Shown: positions 45,132 to 54,953 of the stretch, piece after piece
Numbering within the stretch: the stretch's first letter is position 1
How the letters are laid out: the number at the start of each line of letters is the position of its first letter
Assembly: GCF_000219625.1 (NCBI RefSeq)
Contig: NC_018203.1
Coordinates: 186,001 to 250,000 of the forward strand
Direction of reading: 5' to 3'
Source of the DNA: Zymoseptoria tritici IPO323
Lineage: Eukaryota > Ascomycota > Dothideomycetes > Mycosphaerellales > Mycosphaerellaceae
Length of the DNA stretch: 64,000 bases
The notes under the pieces: model-generated
What the model saw: the letters and a program-made list of their open reading frames with translations, nothing else
What the model was told of the DNA's origin: nothing
Database searches by the model: none
Translations under genes and position numbers: made by a program

Positions 45132-45653
45132 ATGGCCTTCATCACCGAGATCTCCGTCACCGAACTCTCCGGCTCCACCCGCGACCCAGGCGTAACCTCA
45201 TTCTCCATCGACGTCCCCAACCGCACGATCTCCAGCTACTCCCACATCTTGCTCGACGTCTCTTTTCCCACCGGGGTCTTCGTGCAACCCATCCTCGACT
45301 TCGCCATCAAATCCATCGATGGCCTGGGCTTACTCTCCAAACGCTCCGTTGCGAAATTCCGGTCGCAGATCATCCGTCCCTTCTTGCCGCCCGAGGATCA
45401 CCCGCTACTCCCACTTCTTCTTCGAACCTCCAACACCGGCGACCTCGTGCAGCCCAGCCTCGACTTCGCCATCAAAGCCATCGACGGCGCAGACCTCCTG
45501 TACGGCGTCCTTCGTCCGATGATGGTCCTGGACTCGAAACGCTGGAAACCTGCACTGGCAACCCTGCCCAACAACTTCTCTGAGGCCGGCCATGAACGAC
45601 AATCCCTAGCACTTTTGGCTGTGCTCATGGAGTACTGCAGAATCCTTGGCTGA
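45132..45653 (+). CDS. Hypothetical protein, 173 aa, with an internal duplication
   Basis: The frame is intact and has strongly C-ending codons and natural composition, unlike most neighbours. It contains TGVFVQPILDFAIKSIDG (about residues 47-64) and TGDLVQPSLDFAIKAIDG (about 102-119), a tandem duplication spaced 165 bp. The shared DNA extends further left (GCTACTCCCAC at 45235 and 45404, spacing 169 bp), so the left part of the second copy is in a different frame from the first. The C-terminal part (KRWKPALATLPNNFSEAGHE) is unique and helical. No family is recognised; no signal peptide or membrane segment. The start at 45132 has a usual context (CACGATGGCC). Confidence 0.55.
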   Translation: MAFITEISVTELSGSTRDPGVTSFSIDVPNRTISSYSHILLDVSFPTGVFVQPILDFAIKSIDGLGLLSKRSVAKFRSQIIRPFLPPEDHPLLPLLLRTSNTGDLVQPSLDFAIKAIDGADLLYGVLRPMMVLDSKRWKPALATLPNNFSEAGHERQSLALLAVLMEYCRILG

Positions 45654-45659
45654 GAACTT

Positions 45660-48600
45660 CCACAAAGTCAACACAACACAGCTGCGAGGCCAGTCCTCTT
45701 CGGAACAACCTTCATGACGACCATGGAATCCTTCTCCGCCTACGACTCAGCACTTCATACCATTAGCCAGCAGAGGAGACCGACGCCAATGCCACGCTCT
45801 TCTACCTCACCACCATGCCAAGCCGGCGCTCGGACCCAAATGGCAAGCGGATGGCACAAGGACTTCTCCGCATGCAAAGGATGGCGCCGTGGAGTGCCTC
45901 ACTGCAAGTGTGTTGTTCACATCTCACACCGTTCGTCCGGCGCACAGGAAAATGGATGCGAGTACGACGAGCAAGACCTGGACGAAAGGGTGGCGCTGCG
46001 CGAGACGTGGGCCAGAGCGATGAGTCTGCCGCACCAGGATCGAGGGCAGTGAGCGATCTGGAGGTGGACGCACTTCGCCAAAGAGGCTATATCCTCTGAA
46101 TCTTTCACCCCCCTCATCAACTGGCTACCCCGAAGCGCTTCCGACACAAACACACATACGACCATTGCAGCAATACCCCAGCACTCACCACGATCTTTGC
46201 ACAACGCATCACCGATCCGCATCATACGGCCGAAGGCAACCCTCCTTGTGCGAGCGCCCACTACACTCTTATCCGCAACGTCGCACGGTCGCATCGCATC
46301 AGAGCCTCGACTAGGAACAGGCAGCGCGATGAGTATGGAGCTTACTCCTGCCAACGACAGGAAGCGGATAAAGGCATATTAGCCAAAGAACACCGACTGG
46401 TTTGACCACGGCATGGGTCGCTGCCTGGCCGATGTAGGCAGCATTCCCGATCGCTTGCCCGAAGCGCTCGATGCGTGGTTCGAAGGCAGGAGTAAAAGGC
46501 CAGACGAACGTTGATGAGGTCACGAGGATCGCTCAGGATGATGGCTCCCAGTACCAGCTATTCTGAATCCTTTAAAGGGCTTGTCAGACTACTATCCTGG
46601 TCGGAAGATCGACCGAACATATTCTGGGCTGCAAGACCGCTGAACGCATCCATTTCTGGGGTCAGAACCACGACACGCAACACCTCCTGCACCGCAAGCA
46701 AGTCACGCCACGTCCGGCCCCAACCACGCCGTCGCTATTCGTCCTCAGCTTCTTAGCTGCGTTGCCACTTTCCTGCTTCATCTACTTCAAGCGTGAGCAT
46801 GAAGGTTGGAGAAGCGGGAGAGCCAGGCGCTGGTTCGATCAGCAGGGATTCCTCAACGCAAACTGGCAGAACAAATCGTCGAAGCACACGCCATCGGCAG
46901 AGAAGCCTGCGTCAGCTCGGACGTACACCACCTCCTCCTTCGAGGCAAGCACGTCATCGTCGTCCATGAGCATGCATCACCCGGCTGCGGCCACGCAGTC
47001 GTTGTCCTGTCGATCTGTGGAGTCCACAACGGCGCACAGAACGGTCTTGCAACTACCGGGACTGCATGCTCCTGATCTGCTGAAATTGACCAAGCCGACC
47101 ATCAGTGGGAAGCGCCAGCATTTCATCAATGGTCGAGTCTAGCCGCCGTAGCAGTACGTTTCACTTGGATCCATCTCGCTGACTCGCCTCACTGCCCAGC
47201 GACATCGGCTCATAGTACACCAGATCGAAGCGTCACCCCAACCAGGAGGAATCGGACGCCGCGCTACCATCAGGCGCTTCTTTCCACGACCGAATGGCGA
47301 TGCTGTTCCTGTCCTTCCCGCCGACGAACTTCCTGACCTGCTCAATACCGCAGATTCCTGTCACAACGTCTGATGAATGGCTCGCGATACGTCAGGCCAA
47401 CTGCGCCTCCATGATACGCTCCGGTTGACTTCGAAACATGGAGCTACCACCAAAGCTTGTCCGCCTTTCAAGATTCACAGCCATACACGTGGCCACGCCA
47501 GCCGAAGGTCGCCTGAAGCTCAAGCGTTTCATCAGCACGTGGAGGCAAATCGACGGACTCGGCAACAGACTGAGATCACCACTGGGCGAGAAGCTCAGCT
47601 GGCTCTCATGCAACGAATTCAGGCTCAGCGTCAAGCTCGAAACCAGGCTCAGAAGATGGTGGCACTCCAGTAACAGGCGAATCTCCAGCAGTACCGGTCC
47701 CGACAGATTCAGCAATCTTTTCCGACTCAATGGTGACCGGAGCACCGCTCCTGGGCGCCTCCGCTTCCGCCTTCAACGAGGAGTCTCAATTCGTCGCCAG
47801 CTTTGCACCAAGGGCAGCTGAGGCCAATGAAAAAAGATCCCAAGGACGTGCACCGCCTTCCCGCCGAGACGAGCCTTCAAAAAATTCGAACGTGTTGCTT
47901 GATGCGTCGACCTCGCCATCATCGCCCTCAATCATTTTCGGTCACGTGCTGCATCGCAAGGAGAACAAGCTCGCACTCACGTCAACCTCCAAGAGGAACA
48001 GTCACGCCGGTCTCTCGTTGCCTCGGGCATCGGTCCAAAAACTCCAGTCACTGCTGATGAGCCCAAACAGCACCTGCTCAGCCCGAGTGATGATGAGGAA
48101 GCGAGTTGGAGTACCATACATCGATACCTTTTTGGATACCAGAGCGATGTCACCGAGGTGGACCGCTTACGCTGTGTCCACGACGATGAGTGCGAGCGAC
48201 GCTCTAGTGCAAACACGAAGCGCTGCTGTGTGGGCATGAGGCTCAGCAGTGACGTCTCGCTCGGGTTGAAAATGAGAACGCCGAGCTGAAGTCCGGGTCT
48301 AACCAAGGCCGTTCGGACGTCGCTGAACTTCGCCGAGAAAGCAAGAACCTCCAGAAGCAAGTGCATGCTGCCAGTCTTTGTCGTCCCGAAGACAACGTCA
48401 ACTTCGACTCTGGCTCAGTCTTGCGGACCGTTCAACGCTGCTGTTCGCAGCTTGACCCTGTCGTTGAGTGTCGACCTCTGGGAGCATCAGCATTTGTACC
48501 TCAACCGCCTCGTCCTGGAGCTATCGCAAGTCAGAGTAGCTCGACCTCGGCACTTGTTACAGCTCTCGTAAGAAGCTCGATCCCTTCTTACAGGCCCTTA

Positions 48601-49020
48601 TCTGCAAGTTTGCTGTCAACGCCCACAGATGTGGGCAAGGGTGAGAAGATGATAACACCACCCGATCACGGTGACGAGGTCCAAGGCACCATCTTGTTCT
48701 CCGAGCCGGTGACCTTCATCTCCACGAGCTTGGGCGGTGCCTCCCAAGTCTCTGCCATACAACGGTACCGAGTCCGGCGCTGCGGACTCTCTCCGAAATA
48801 CTCGATCGACCGGGTGATCAAGCCACGGTCCCTTCTTAGGCGTCTCAAGCACAACGGGTGCAGTCTCGAACTCATCCTTAGCTGCCACCATTATTGTTCT
48901 CGCCAGACCACCAAACCCGACCGCCAGTTCGACACGCTGCAGAGGTTATGACAGCACAAGGCTGGAACCGCACACCTTGAACTCAAGAAGCTCCGAGAGA
49001 GTACCCAGCCATCCAGCCCG
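45660..49020 (+). other. Mostly unrecognised; coding-like scraps left of the Gypsy element
   Basis: Plus frames at 45714-46052, 46762-47142, 47438-47821, 47730-48239 and 48361-48951 lack recognisable domains. A peptide SPSDDEEASWSTIHRYLFGY (about 48085-48140) and a coiled-coil-like AELRRESKNLQKQV (about 48322-48365) look natural and may be remains of the gag N-terminal part or of an unrelated gene. Confidence 0.35.
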
Positions 49021-49029
49021 TTCCTCAGT

Positions 49030-49530
49030 CCGATGGCGTTCTTTGACTACGAATATCCTGTCAAGCTGGACACTCTGGAAGAGAGAATCAGCGCCATACT
49101 CAAGGACGCTATGACCTTCTGGCTGGGTGTACCTACTGGACTCTCCTCACAGTGCGTTGATCTGTCGTTTCAGGACGACAGGATTCGTTACCGTCCCTAC
49201 CAGATCACCGGAAAACTTCAACAAAAGCATCTTCCTCTGGCATACAAGTCAAAGGCTGCTTGTTCGAACAACAGCGACAATCAGTCACCGCTCCGGCGAC
49301 CACCACGACCACCACCGCAACTACCGCGCCTCTCTTCAACTCCACCGCTCACCTCCACCAATCGCGGCGACTAGATGGACCTCTTCGCCGTGCGTGGACC
49401 TCTTTCAGATGCAGAGCGCCAACGCCGCCATGACAACGACCTCTGCAACTACTGGCCGTCAAAGGACACCTTCCACCTCATCAACGAGGCTGGTGAAGTC
49501 CGCATGAAAAAGGCGGTGGGAGGAAAGTGA
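49030..49530 (+). pseudogene. Gypsy gag C-terminal remnant
   Basis: LDTLEERISAI (about 49069-49100) resembles the conserved end of gag before the linker. MDLFAVRGPLSDAERQRRHD begins at 49375, followed by NDLCNYWPSKDTFHL, which corresponds to the usual MDLDA...L(S/T)xEExxRR...LCxYCGxxGH segment before the CCHC knuckle. The second cysteine of the knuckle is replaced by Trp (TGG at 49453), so nucleic-acid binding would be lost. The protein is split by stops near 49374 and 49530. Confidence 0.75.
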
Positions 49531-49769
49531 TCCTCGAGCATCGTCGAGTTCAACGGCCACGACCACTGTCACCGTCCTGTTTAGTCCAGCGTTCGCATCA
49601 GCATTCAGGTACCCATCATCAACGACAGCATCAGCCTTCCCGCAGCTACGAGTTCTCTCGATGTCCACACCCATCACAGCTCTCGGCGAGCGACACAAGC
49701 AATAGCAAGTGCAGAACAACGCCAATTCCTACCCTCCGCGTCAGTACAGCGGTTCTGACGGGACATTCT

Positions 49770-50048
49770 GTGCCAGACGAGTCCCATTCAGTCTACAATG
49801 TACATCATTGTCCAGCAGACTGCGGAAGCGCTACTTTCTCATCATGGACTCCGAGCATGTGCAACGTGATGTGTTCCGTCACGACACCAAGACTGTTCGA
49901 CTCCTTTGACGGCATCATCGTCGATAGTGTCACGCTTGTTGCCAGGGCACACCGGATTTTCATGGCCACGAAGAGCATGACTTTTTCTATCTCACCGAGA
50001 TTGGCCACCACCCAGTGATCCTCGGCGTTCCCTGGACAAAGCGTCACC
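49770..50048 (+). pseudogene. Gypsy aspartic protease remnant
   Basis: The frame with GAC at 49818 reads DCGSATF where active proteases have DSGAS or DTGA. PRLFDSFDG (about 49888-49914) is a conserved Gypsy protease segment. After a frame change the C-terminal hallmark GHHPVILGVPWTKRHHP is read at about 50003-50053. The catalytic DSG is changed to DCG and the frame is broken, so it is inactive. Confidence 0.85.
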
Positions 50049-51239
50049 ACCCTTCGAACAACTGGCAGAGCAATGCCACGATCTCCAGCTCCAGACCCTG
50101 GCCCGGACTCCGGTCTCTGGCCCGCTCAACGGAAACAAGATCACGCTTCCATCGGGTGTGTGGTACCTCATGAACTGCGGTAACAGCCTCACCTATCCTC
50201 GATGAGGCACTCGACCAAGTGAAGGCAAGACTCCACTGTTTCTACTTTTCAAGAAATGGGCAAGTCTCCGGAGGTGATCCAATCTTCTCGCAGTGTCAAA
50301 GCGAAAAAGTCCTTCGCAATCCGCATTGCCATAGCAGAGTCGCCAACGCGCACCACACACTACATCCATCCCGTTCGTCTTCAACGGCATAGCATGTGCA
50401 ACAGTCCCGCAACAGCCAGCAGCGCGGTCGTCGCAATGCCCATCACCGCTCGGAACTTCAAGAAAGATTGCGATACTGGATTGTCGTTGGACGAGGACAT
50501 AGCCCTCTGTAATGATATCTCGTCGTCAGAGGAGTCACATGTCGTCTTGTATGTCACGATCGGCAGAAGCTCGGTTCAAGTGTATGAGCTAGCGCCACAC
50601 CTTTCCACCTTGAGTATCTGGAATGGAGCTCCACGACCAAGATCAAGACCTCGCAGCGTCACTGAAGAGCCACCTCGACCAGGTTCAGCCTCTCTGAGGA
50701 CTGTCGACTTGTCGTCCTGTTGCGAAGGCATGGCACAAGCAGTCCGCAAGCAGCATGGCATCAAGGCACATCACTGCCACGCTGGTCTAAAAAGCGAAGA
50801 AAAAATCTCAAGTCCAGAAGGAATCGCAGCAATCGCCTTCGAAACGGGCATCGACAAGGGCAATGTTCGACTCGGCATTCATCATACCCTACCAAAGTCA
50901 CGATACTACCAGGAAATTGGCATGACGGCCGATCCTTGGAGGCCATCGCAGTCGTCTCATCTCACCAGCCGATCCCCAGCGACCGCTTCGAATCTCTCGA
51001 CCAATTACAGCCCTGAGAGCTCACCTTATCCGAGCCTCTCTGTTCCCACCGACCGTCGCACGAAAGCTATGAGATTGTGCAGCGCCAGCGCATCTTCTTC
51101 AACGTCCGCTCACTGCGTTTACACCGTGGCTTCATGGCGTCGCTTCGAGACGTGAAACGGACCGTCTCCGCGAAGAAAAGCATCAACCCGCGGGCCCAGG
51201 CCACCTCCGCAACGACATGATCCCGTCTACGCTGTTACG

Positions 51240-52400
51240 AGGCTGATGACTCGAGACTTCCAACGTACCGCGGCTACGGGTCATCGCATCAAACTCCTTT
51301 CAGGGCAAGGACACACGCATGGCCTGCTCTATGGAATGCCACATGAACAGCTGGAAGTGCTCTACGACTGCCCGAAAGAGCAGCTGAACCAAGCACACAT
51401 ACTACCGACTTTCAGCACTTTCTCCAGCCCGGTTGTCTTCGCTCGGTAAAGAAGCCGGGAGGAGGTGGTCCGGGATCCTGCGTGGACTATCGGAAGCGGA
51501 ACCCAATTACCGAAGAACCGGTTGTCGATAGCACTCGGCCAAGGGACACTCTTGTAATTGAGCAAGGCCGTCGTGTTCGATGAGATCGACATTATCTTGG
51601 CTTTCGACCAGCTATGAATGGCTGAGGGACATGAGGGAAAGGCGGCCTTCGACCTTCAAGACACGTTGTGGCCTCTTCGAGTTCTTGACCATGTCATTCG
51701 GACTGACGAATGCACCCCCAACAACCCAAAACTACAGCAGCGACTGTATGAAGTGCGATGCTGAGGAAGGAGGAGAGACGCCAGAAAGCCTGCGGTGCAA
51801 GGTTTCCAAAACAAGAGCGCATCGACTTCAGAACGATCAGCGCTGCACATTGTGGACGAAACCCTCCAGCTCTACCCCACGACAGACACAACGCTGCCGG
51901 CACTTTGTCGCCCTTCCGCATGTTCGACGCTCTTCCCCGGTGATGCGAGGTTGACCAAAGCGAAAGATGACCGGTCCTCCACTCTGGCGGAGATGCATGT
52001 GCCGACGATGATGACTTCAGTGATGACTTCAGTGGTTTCGGCATTTTCCAAGTCCTCGTCTTCGAAGACTGACTCTTCAACTCCGGCTTGGACTGATGAT
52101 GCGATCTTCTTGCAGCAACGATGTGCTTGTCCCAAAGCCGAGCATGGAAGCACTCCGTACTGGCGATTCCAGCATCATCGACCTCCAAGCCGACATACCA
52201 AGACCGGCGGCGAGATACCCTGGGCTTGTGTCAACGCGGAGTGGGCTTCGCATGGATGCCGACAAAGAGGAGACAGTCCAGCATCGGCCGATGCTACGTA
52301 ATGGAAAGGACGTTGAGCCCGGCATTGACTCTGCCAACTTCTAACGCCACGTCGTCGAAGACTTCTCGGGCATTGCCAGGCCACTGGCCAAGCCCACCAA
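51240..52400 (+). pseudogene. Gypsy reverse transcriptase remnant
   Basis: Pieces in changing frames match the order of the Gypsy RT. These are GHRIKLLSG and YGMPHEQLEVL (51246 onward), FSSPVVFAR, then SVKKPGGGG and CVDYRKRNP (about 51443-51505), VVFDEIDIILAFDQL, GLFEFLTMSFGLTNAP (FGLTNAP at 51697), TDDAIF with the two catalytic Asp codons at 52095-52100, LRMDADKEETVQ (about 52250-52285) and DFSGIARPLAKPT. About 330 bp of unrelated-looking sequence separates FGLTNAP from the DD motif, where about 50 bp is usual, suggesting an insertion near 51750-52080. Confidence 0.9.
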
Positions 52401-52437
52401 CAGGAAGGCGAGCGTTTCCGGCGAGGCCGCCCTCAGA

Positions 52438-52932
52438 GTGACCCACAGATCCTTTGTCTGGACGGCAGACGCCCAAAGTTCTTTTCGCCGCTTGAGGCTC
52501 GCACTCGTGACCCTCCCAGTGGCGACTCTGCACAGCCCTGCACTGCTGATCATCACACAGACTGATCAGTCAGACTATGTGGTAGTCAGAGCCATACCAC
52601 AATTTTACAACGACGTCTGGTGCCTTGCAGCCTTCTTCAGAAGCAAGATGATGCCAGCCGAGTGCGACATCAAAGTCTTCAACAAGGATCTGATGGCAAA
52701 TGACAAGTACTCGAACCATGGCGCCCTGAGCTGGAGGGTTGGCAGAGTGACCATCGTCATCACCGACCAAAACAATCTCGAATACTCCGTGTCCACGAAG
52801 CCGCTCAGCCGACAACAAGCCTGCTGGTTGGAGATCCTGCAGCAGATTCGATTTCGGGATCAGCTACCGTCCAAGTGTGGAGGGCATCATTCCCGACACA
52901 CTGATGCGCCGCTCCGAAGACATACCTCCTGA
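52438..52932 (+). pseudogene. Gypsy RNase H domain
   Basis: This is the best preserved part of the element: one frame of 164 codons. It shows SFVWTADAQSSF and DQSDYVVVRAI (the usual TDASDYAVGAVL), AAFFRSKMMPAECDIKVFNK (usual SRKLSPAERNYxxxDKE), VITDQNNLEY and LSRQQACWLEILQQIRF. The first catalytic Asp region reads TDQSDYV, with the Ala-Ser replaced by Gln-Ser. The frame then runs out before the integrase. Confidence 0.92.
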
Positions 52933-53059
52933 CGGCAACGCTCCTCAAGTCCAGTCGCAACCGTACGAAGACTGTGAGGCCATGCGCCAATCGCTTTATG
53001 TCCACGACTGCCGCACAAACGACCTCTTGGTAACCATCCTCTGCATTGTCTCGAAAGCC

Positions 53060-53330
53060 GCGAGCTGATCGACCTCGAAGTCCTCCGAGCCGCAATTGCG
53101 AAAGCTCCATGGCGGACGCTGCAAATCGAAAGCTGCGTAAGCGTGTGAAGGACGGTACGGTGCGAGCGGAGTTCATAAGTTGGCAATGCACGCTGGATCT
53201 CTCCATCTGACTGTCAATTGGACAGCGGCGGAGTCCTACGGTACCGGTATGCGATCTTCGCACTCAGATGTTGCGTGTCAGCGCAGCCACCGCCGGATTC
53301 TTTCCGACACACTTTGGAAGGCTCAGGAGC
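53060..53330 (+). pseudogene. Probable RNase H to integrase linker of the Gypsy element
   Basis: DSGGVLRYRYAIF (about 53220-53258) resembles the DGLLRYRGRIYVP segment just before the HHCC zinc finger of Gypsy integrases. It is at the expected distance after RNase H. No HHCC finger or DDE core could be recognised downstream, so the element seems truncated or too degraded here. Confidence 0.5.
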
Positions 53331-53689
53331 TCGTGAAGTGGACAGCCGCCCGGCGCCATCGACCCTCTCCAGCCTTCAAGGTAGACAAGGAGATGCGCAA
53401 TGAGGTATTCGCCCTGTCGTTCCATACCACATTCCTCACACCACTCCCAGCCAACAAAACTATCCCCCTTTTGGAGTCATGGGCGAAGAAGACGTACTGA
53501 CACATCCTGTCCGCCAGCTCTCCGCAGCAACAGTAGTGTGTTCCGTTCCCCGTGACACAGCGATCAAGACATCTTCCTCGATATATGCGACGACTTTGCC
53601 GACGTCCTCTGCATAGCCACTCCACCGCAACAGCCATGAGGGATGGAGCTACCACCAAATCCGACTTGCGCACCTAAAATTCTACCACC

Positions 53690-54579
53690 AGCTCACCAAG
53701 TCTCCGCAGTCGAGACACAGCCGACATGGAGCGACCACTCAACCTGGAGACCGCTGAATCTGGAGCGATCATTCACACCATTCACCGGCCATGGCGGCAA
53801 TGTCAGCTCTGCCATATCCCCGAGATCGGGCCCAGGGCCCCAGGCTCCATGTGCAACTAGAACGCCACTCCGACTCCCGCCATCCTGCTGTGCCCGACTC
53901 ACACACTTACTGGTCCATCGCCAGCTCGCCGAGTCTCCGCAGTCGAGACGCAGGCGACCTGGACCGACCACTCAAGCTAGAGCGATCACTCACACCAATA
54001 GCCGGCCAGAACGGCGGTTTTAACTCCGCCAGAATCTTGGGATCAAACCCGAGCAGCATGTGCAACTCGAACGCTACACCGACTCCGCCGGAGGCTGGAT
54101 CACTCTCGATGAGGCTTCAGGGTCAAGTTCGAGCGAGATGTTTGACTGTATCGCTACGCCGACATCACCGGCGGCTACATCACTCTCGGCGAGTCCTGAA
54201 GAGCAAGCCCAAGCAGCATGTGCAACTCGACCGTTACTCCGACTCGAATTCCGACTCCGCCAGCGGCTACATTACTCTGACGAGTCCAATCCACAAGTCT
54301 TCGAGACTCTTACCAAGTGCTGCAATGGTCAAGCTGAAGCTCCTCTTAGAGTCGACCACCAGACCGGTGAACATACCTGTCGAGCTCGAGGCCACGAAGG
54401 AGATCATCCGTGCCAATTTCAGCGATCCCGCGCCGTCGCCCATCCTGGCTGACAACGAAGACGATTGTGAGGTCTCCTTGGCAGTCTGCTTCGCTTCCAT
54501 CTTTGCGGACTTCGGGACCGCGACGCCTTTGCCCTTCTTCAAACTCGATTCCAGCTGGGACACTGCAGCAGGAGCATGA
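53690..54579 (+). pseudogene. Tandem-repeat protein gene remnant
   Basis: A unit of about 238 bp is present at 53690 and 53928 (TCTCCGCAGTCGAGAC(A/G)CAG at both). Inside it a smaller segment encoding HVQLERYSDS-like peptides recurs at about 53850, 54052 and 54215, the last followed by SASGYITL. The copies fall in different plus frames, although one frame (53791-54579) is open through all. The last 84 residues (from about 54325: MVKLKLLLESTTR, then DNEDDCEVSLAV) are unique and look like real protein sequence. No family recognised. Confidence 0.5.
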
Positions 54580-54621
54580 AGAAATGCCGCTTGAGTCCAC
54601 TTCCTGTACCCCGCTACAGAA

Positions 54622-54942
54622 ATGACATTTTGTTCATGGAGAGGAGAAGAGAGCAGGGTAGTCGATGCGTTGCGCTTCGGAAGCGAGTCGCGATGCCGCC
54701 CGCACCAGATAGCGGATGACTGTGAAGACAAAGGAACCTGCGCTAAGGTCGGCGATGATCTGAAGGCGCAGGATGCGAAGTTGACTGAGCAGATCAAAGA
54801 GCTGGCTAAGAAGCCTGCGAAAGACTCTACGCCTGCTACCACCACTGCTGCGGATGTGCCACAACCCGATACTCCGGTGGAGCAGACTTCGACGCCACAT
54901 CAAGATGGCATGAAGAAGGTGCCAAGCCAAGAGAGCTACTAA
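54622..54942 (+). pseudogene. Third copy of the coiled-coil segment
   Basis: DDLKAQDAKLTEQIKELAKK (about 54750-54810) corresponds to DELKAQNAKLAEQKEL of the 14-kb gene. The following AAGCCTGCGAAAGACTC and ACGCCTGCTACCACCACTGC parts correspond to the inverted copy at 20.4 kb. The frame runs on to VEQTSTPHQDGMKKV and stops at 54942. Confidence 0.75.
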
Positions 54943-54953
54943 GGGCGCACCAG

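Larger units (their letters stand above)
49030..53330 (+). mobile_element. Degenerate Ty3/Gypsy retrotransposon internal region
   Basis: In order on the plus strand there are recognisable traces of gag (with a damaged zinc knuckle), aspartic protease, reverse transcriptase, RNase H and the start of the integrase region. This order (PR-RT-RH-IN) defines Gypsy elements. The copy is dead: domains lie in different frames, stops are frequent, and there are insertions within RT (about 51750-52080). Unlike the Copia block at the left edge, CA and TG steps are plentiful, so decay was mainly by indels and ordinary substitutions. I could not find LTRs or target-site duplications. Confidence 0.88.

Noticed and set aside
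50256..51155. 299-aa ORF as an independent gene
   Set aside because: It lies between the protease and reverse transcriptase of the degenerate Gypsy element and shows no domain; most likely spacer of the element.
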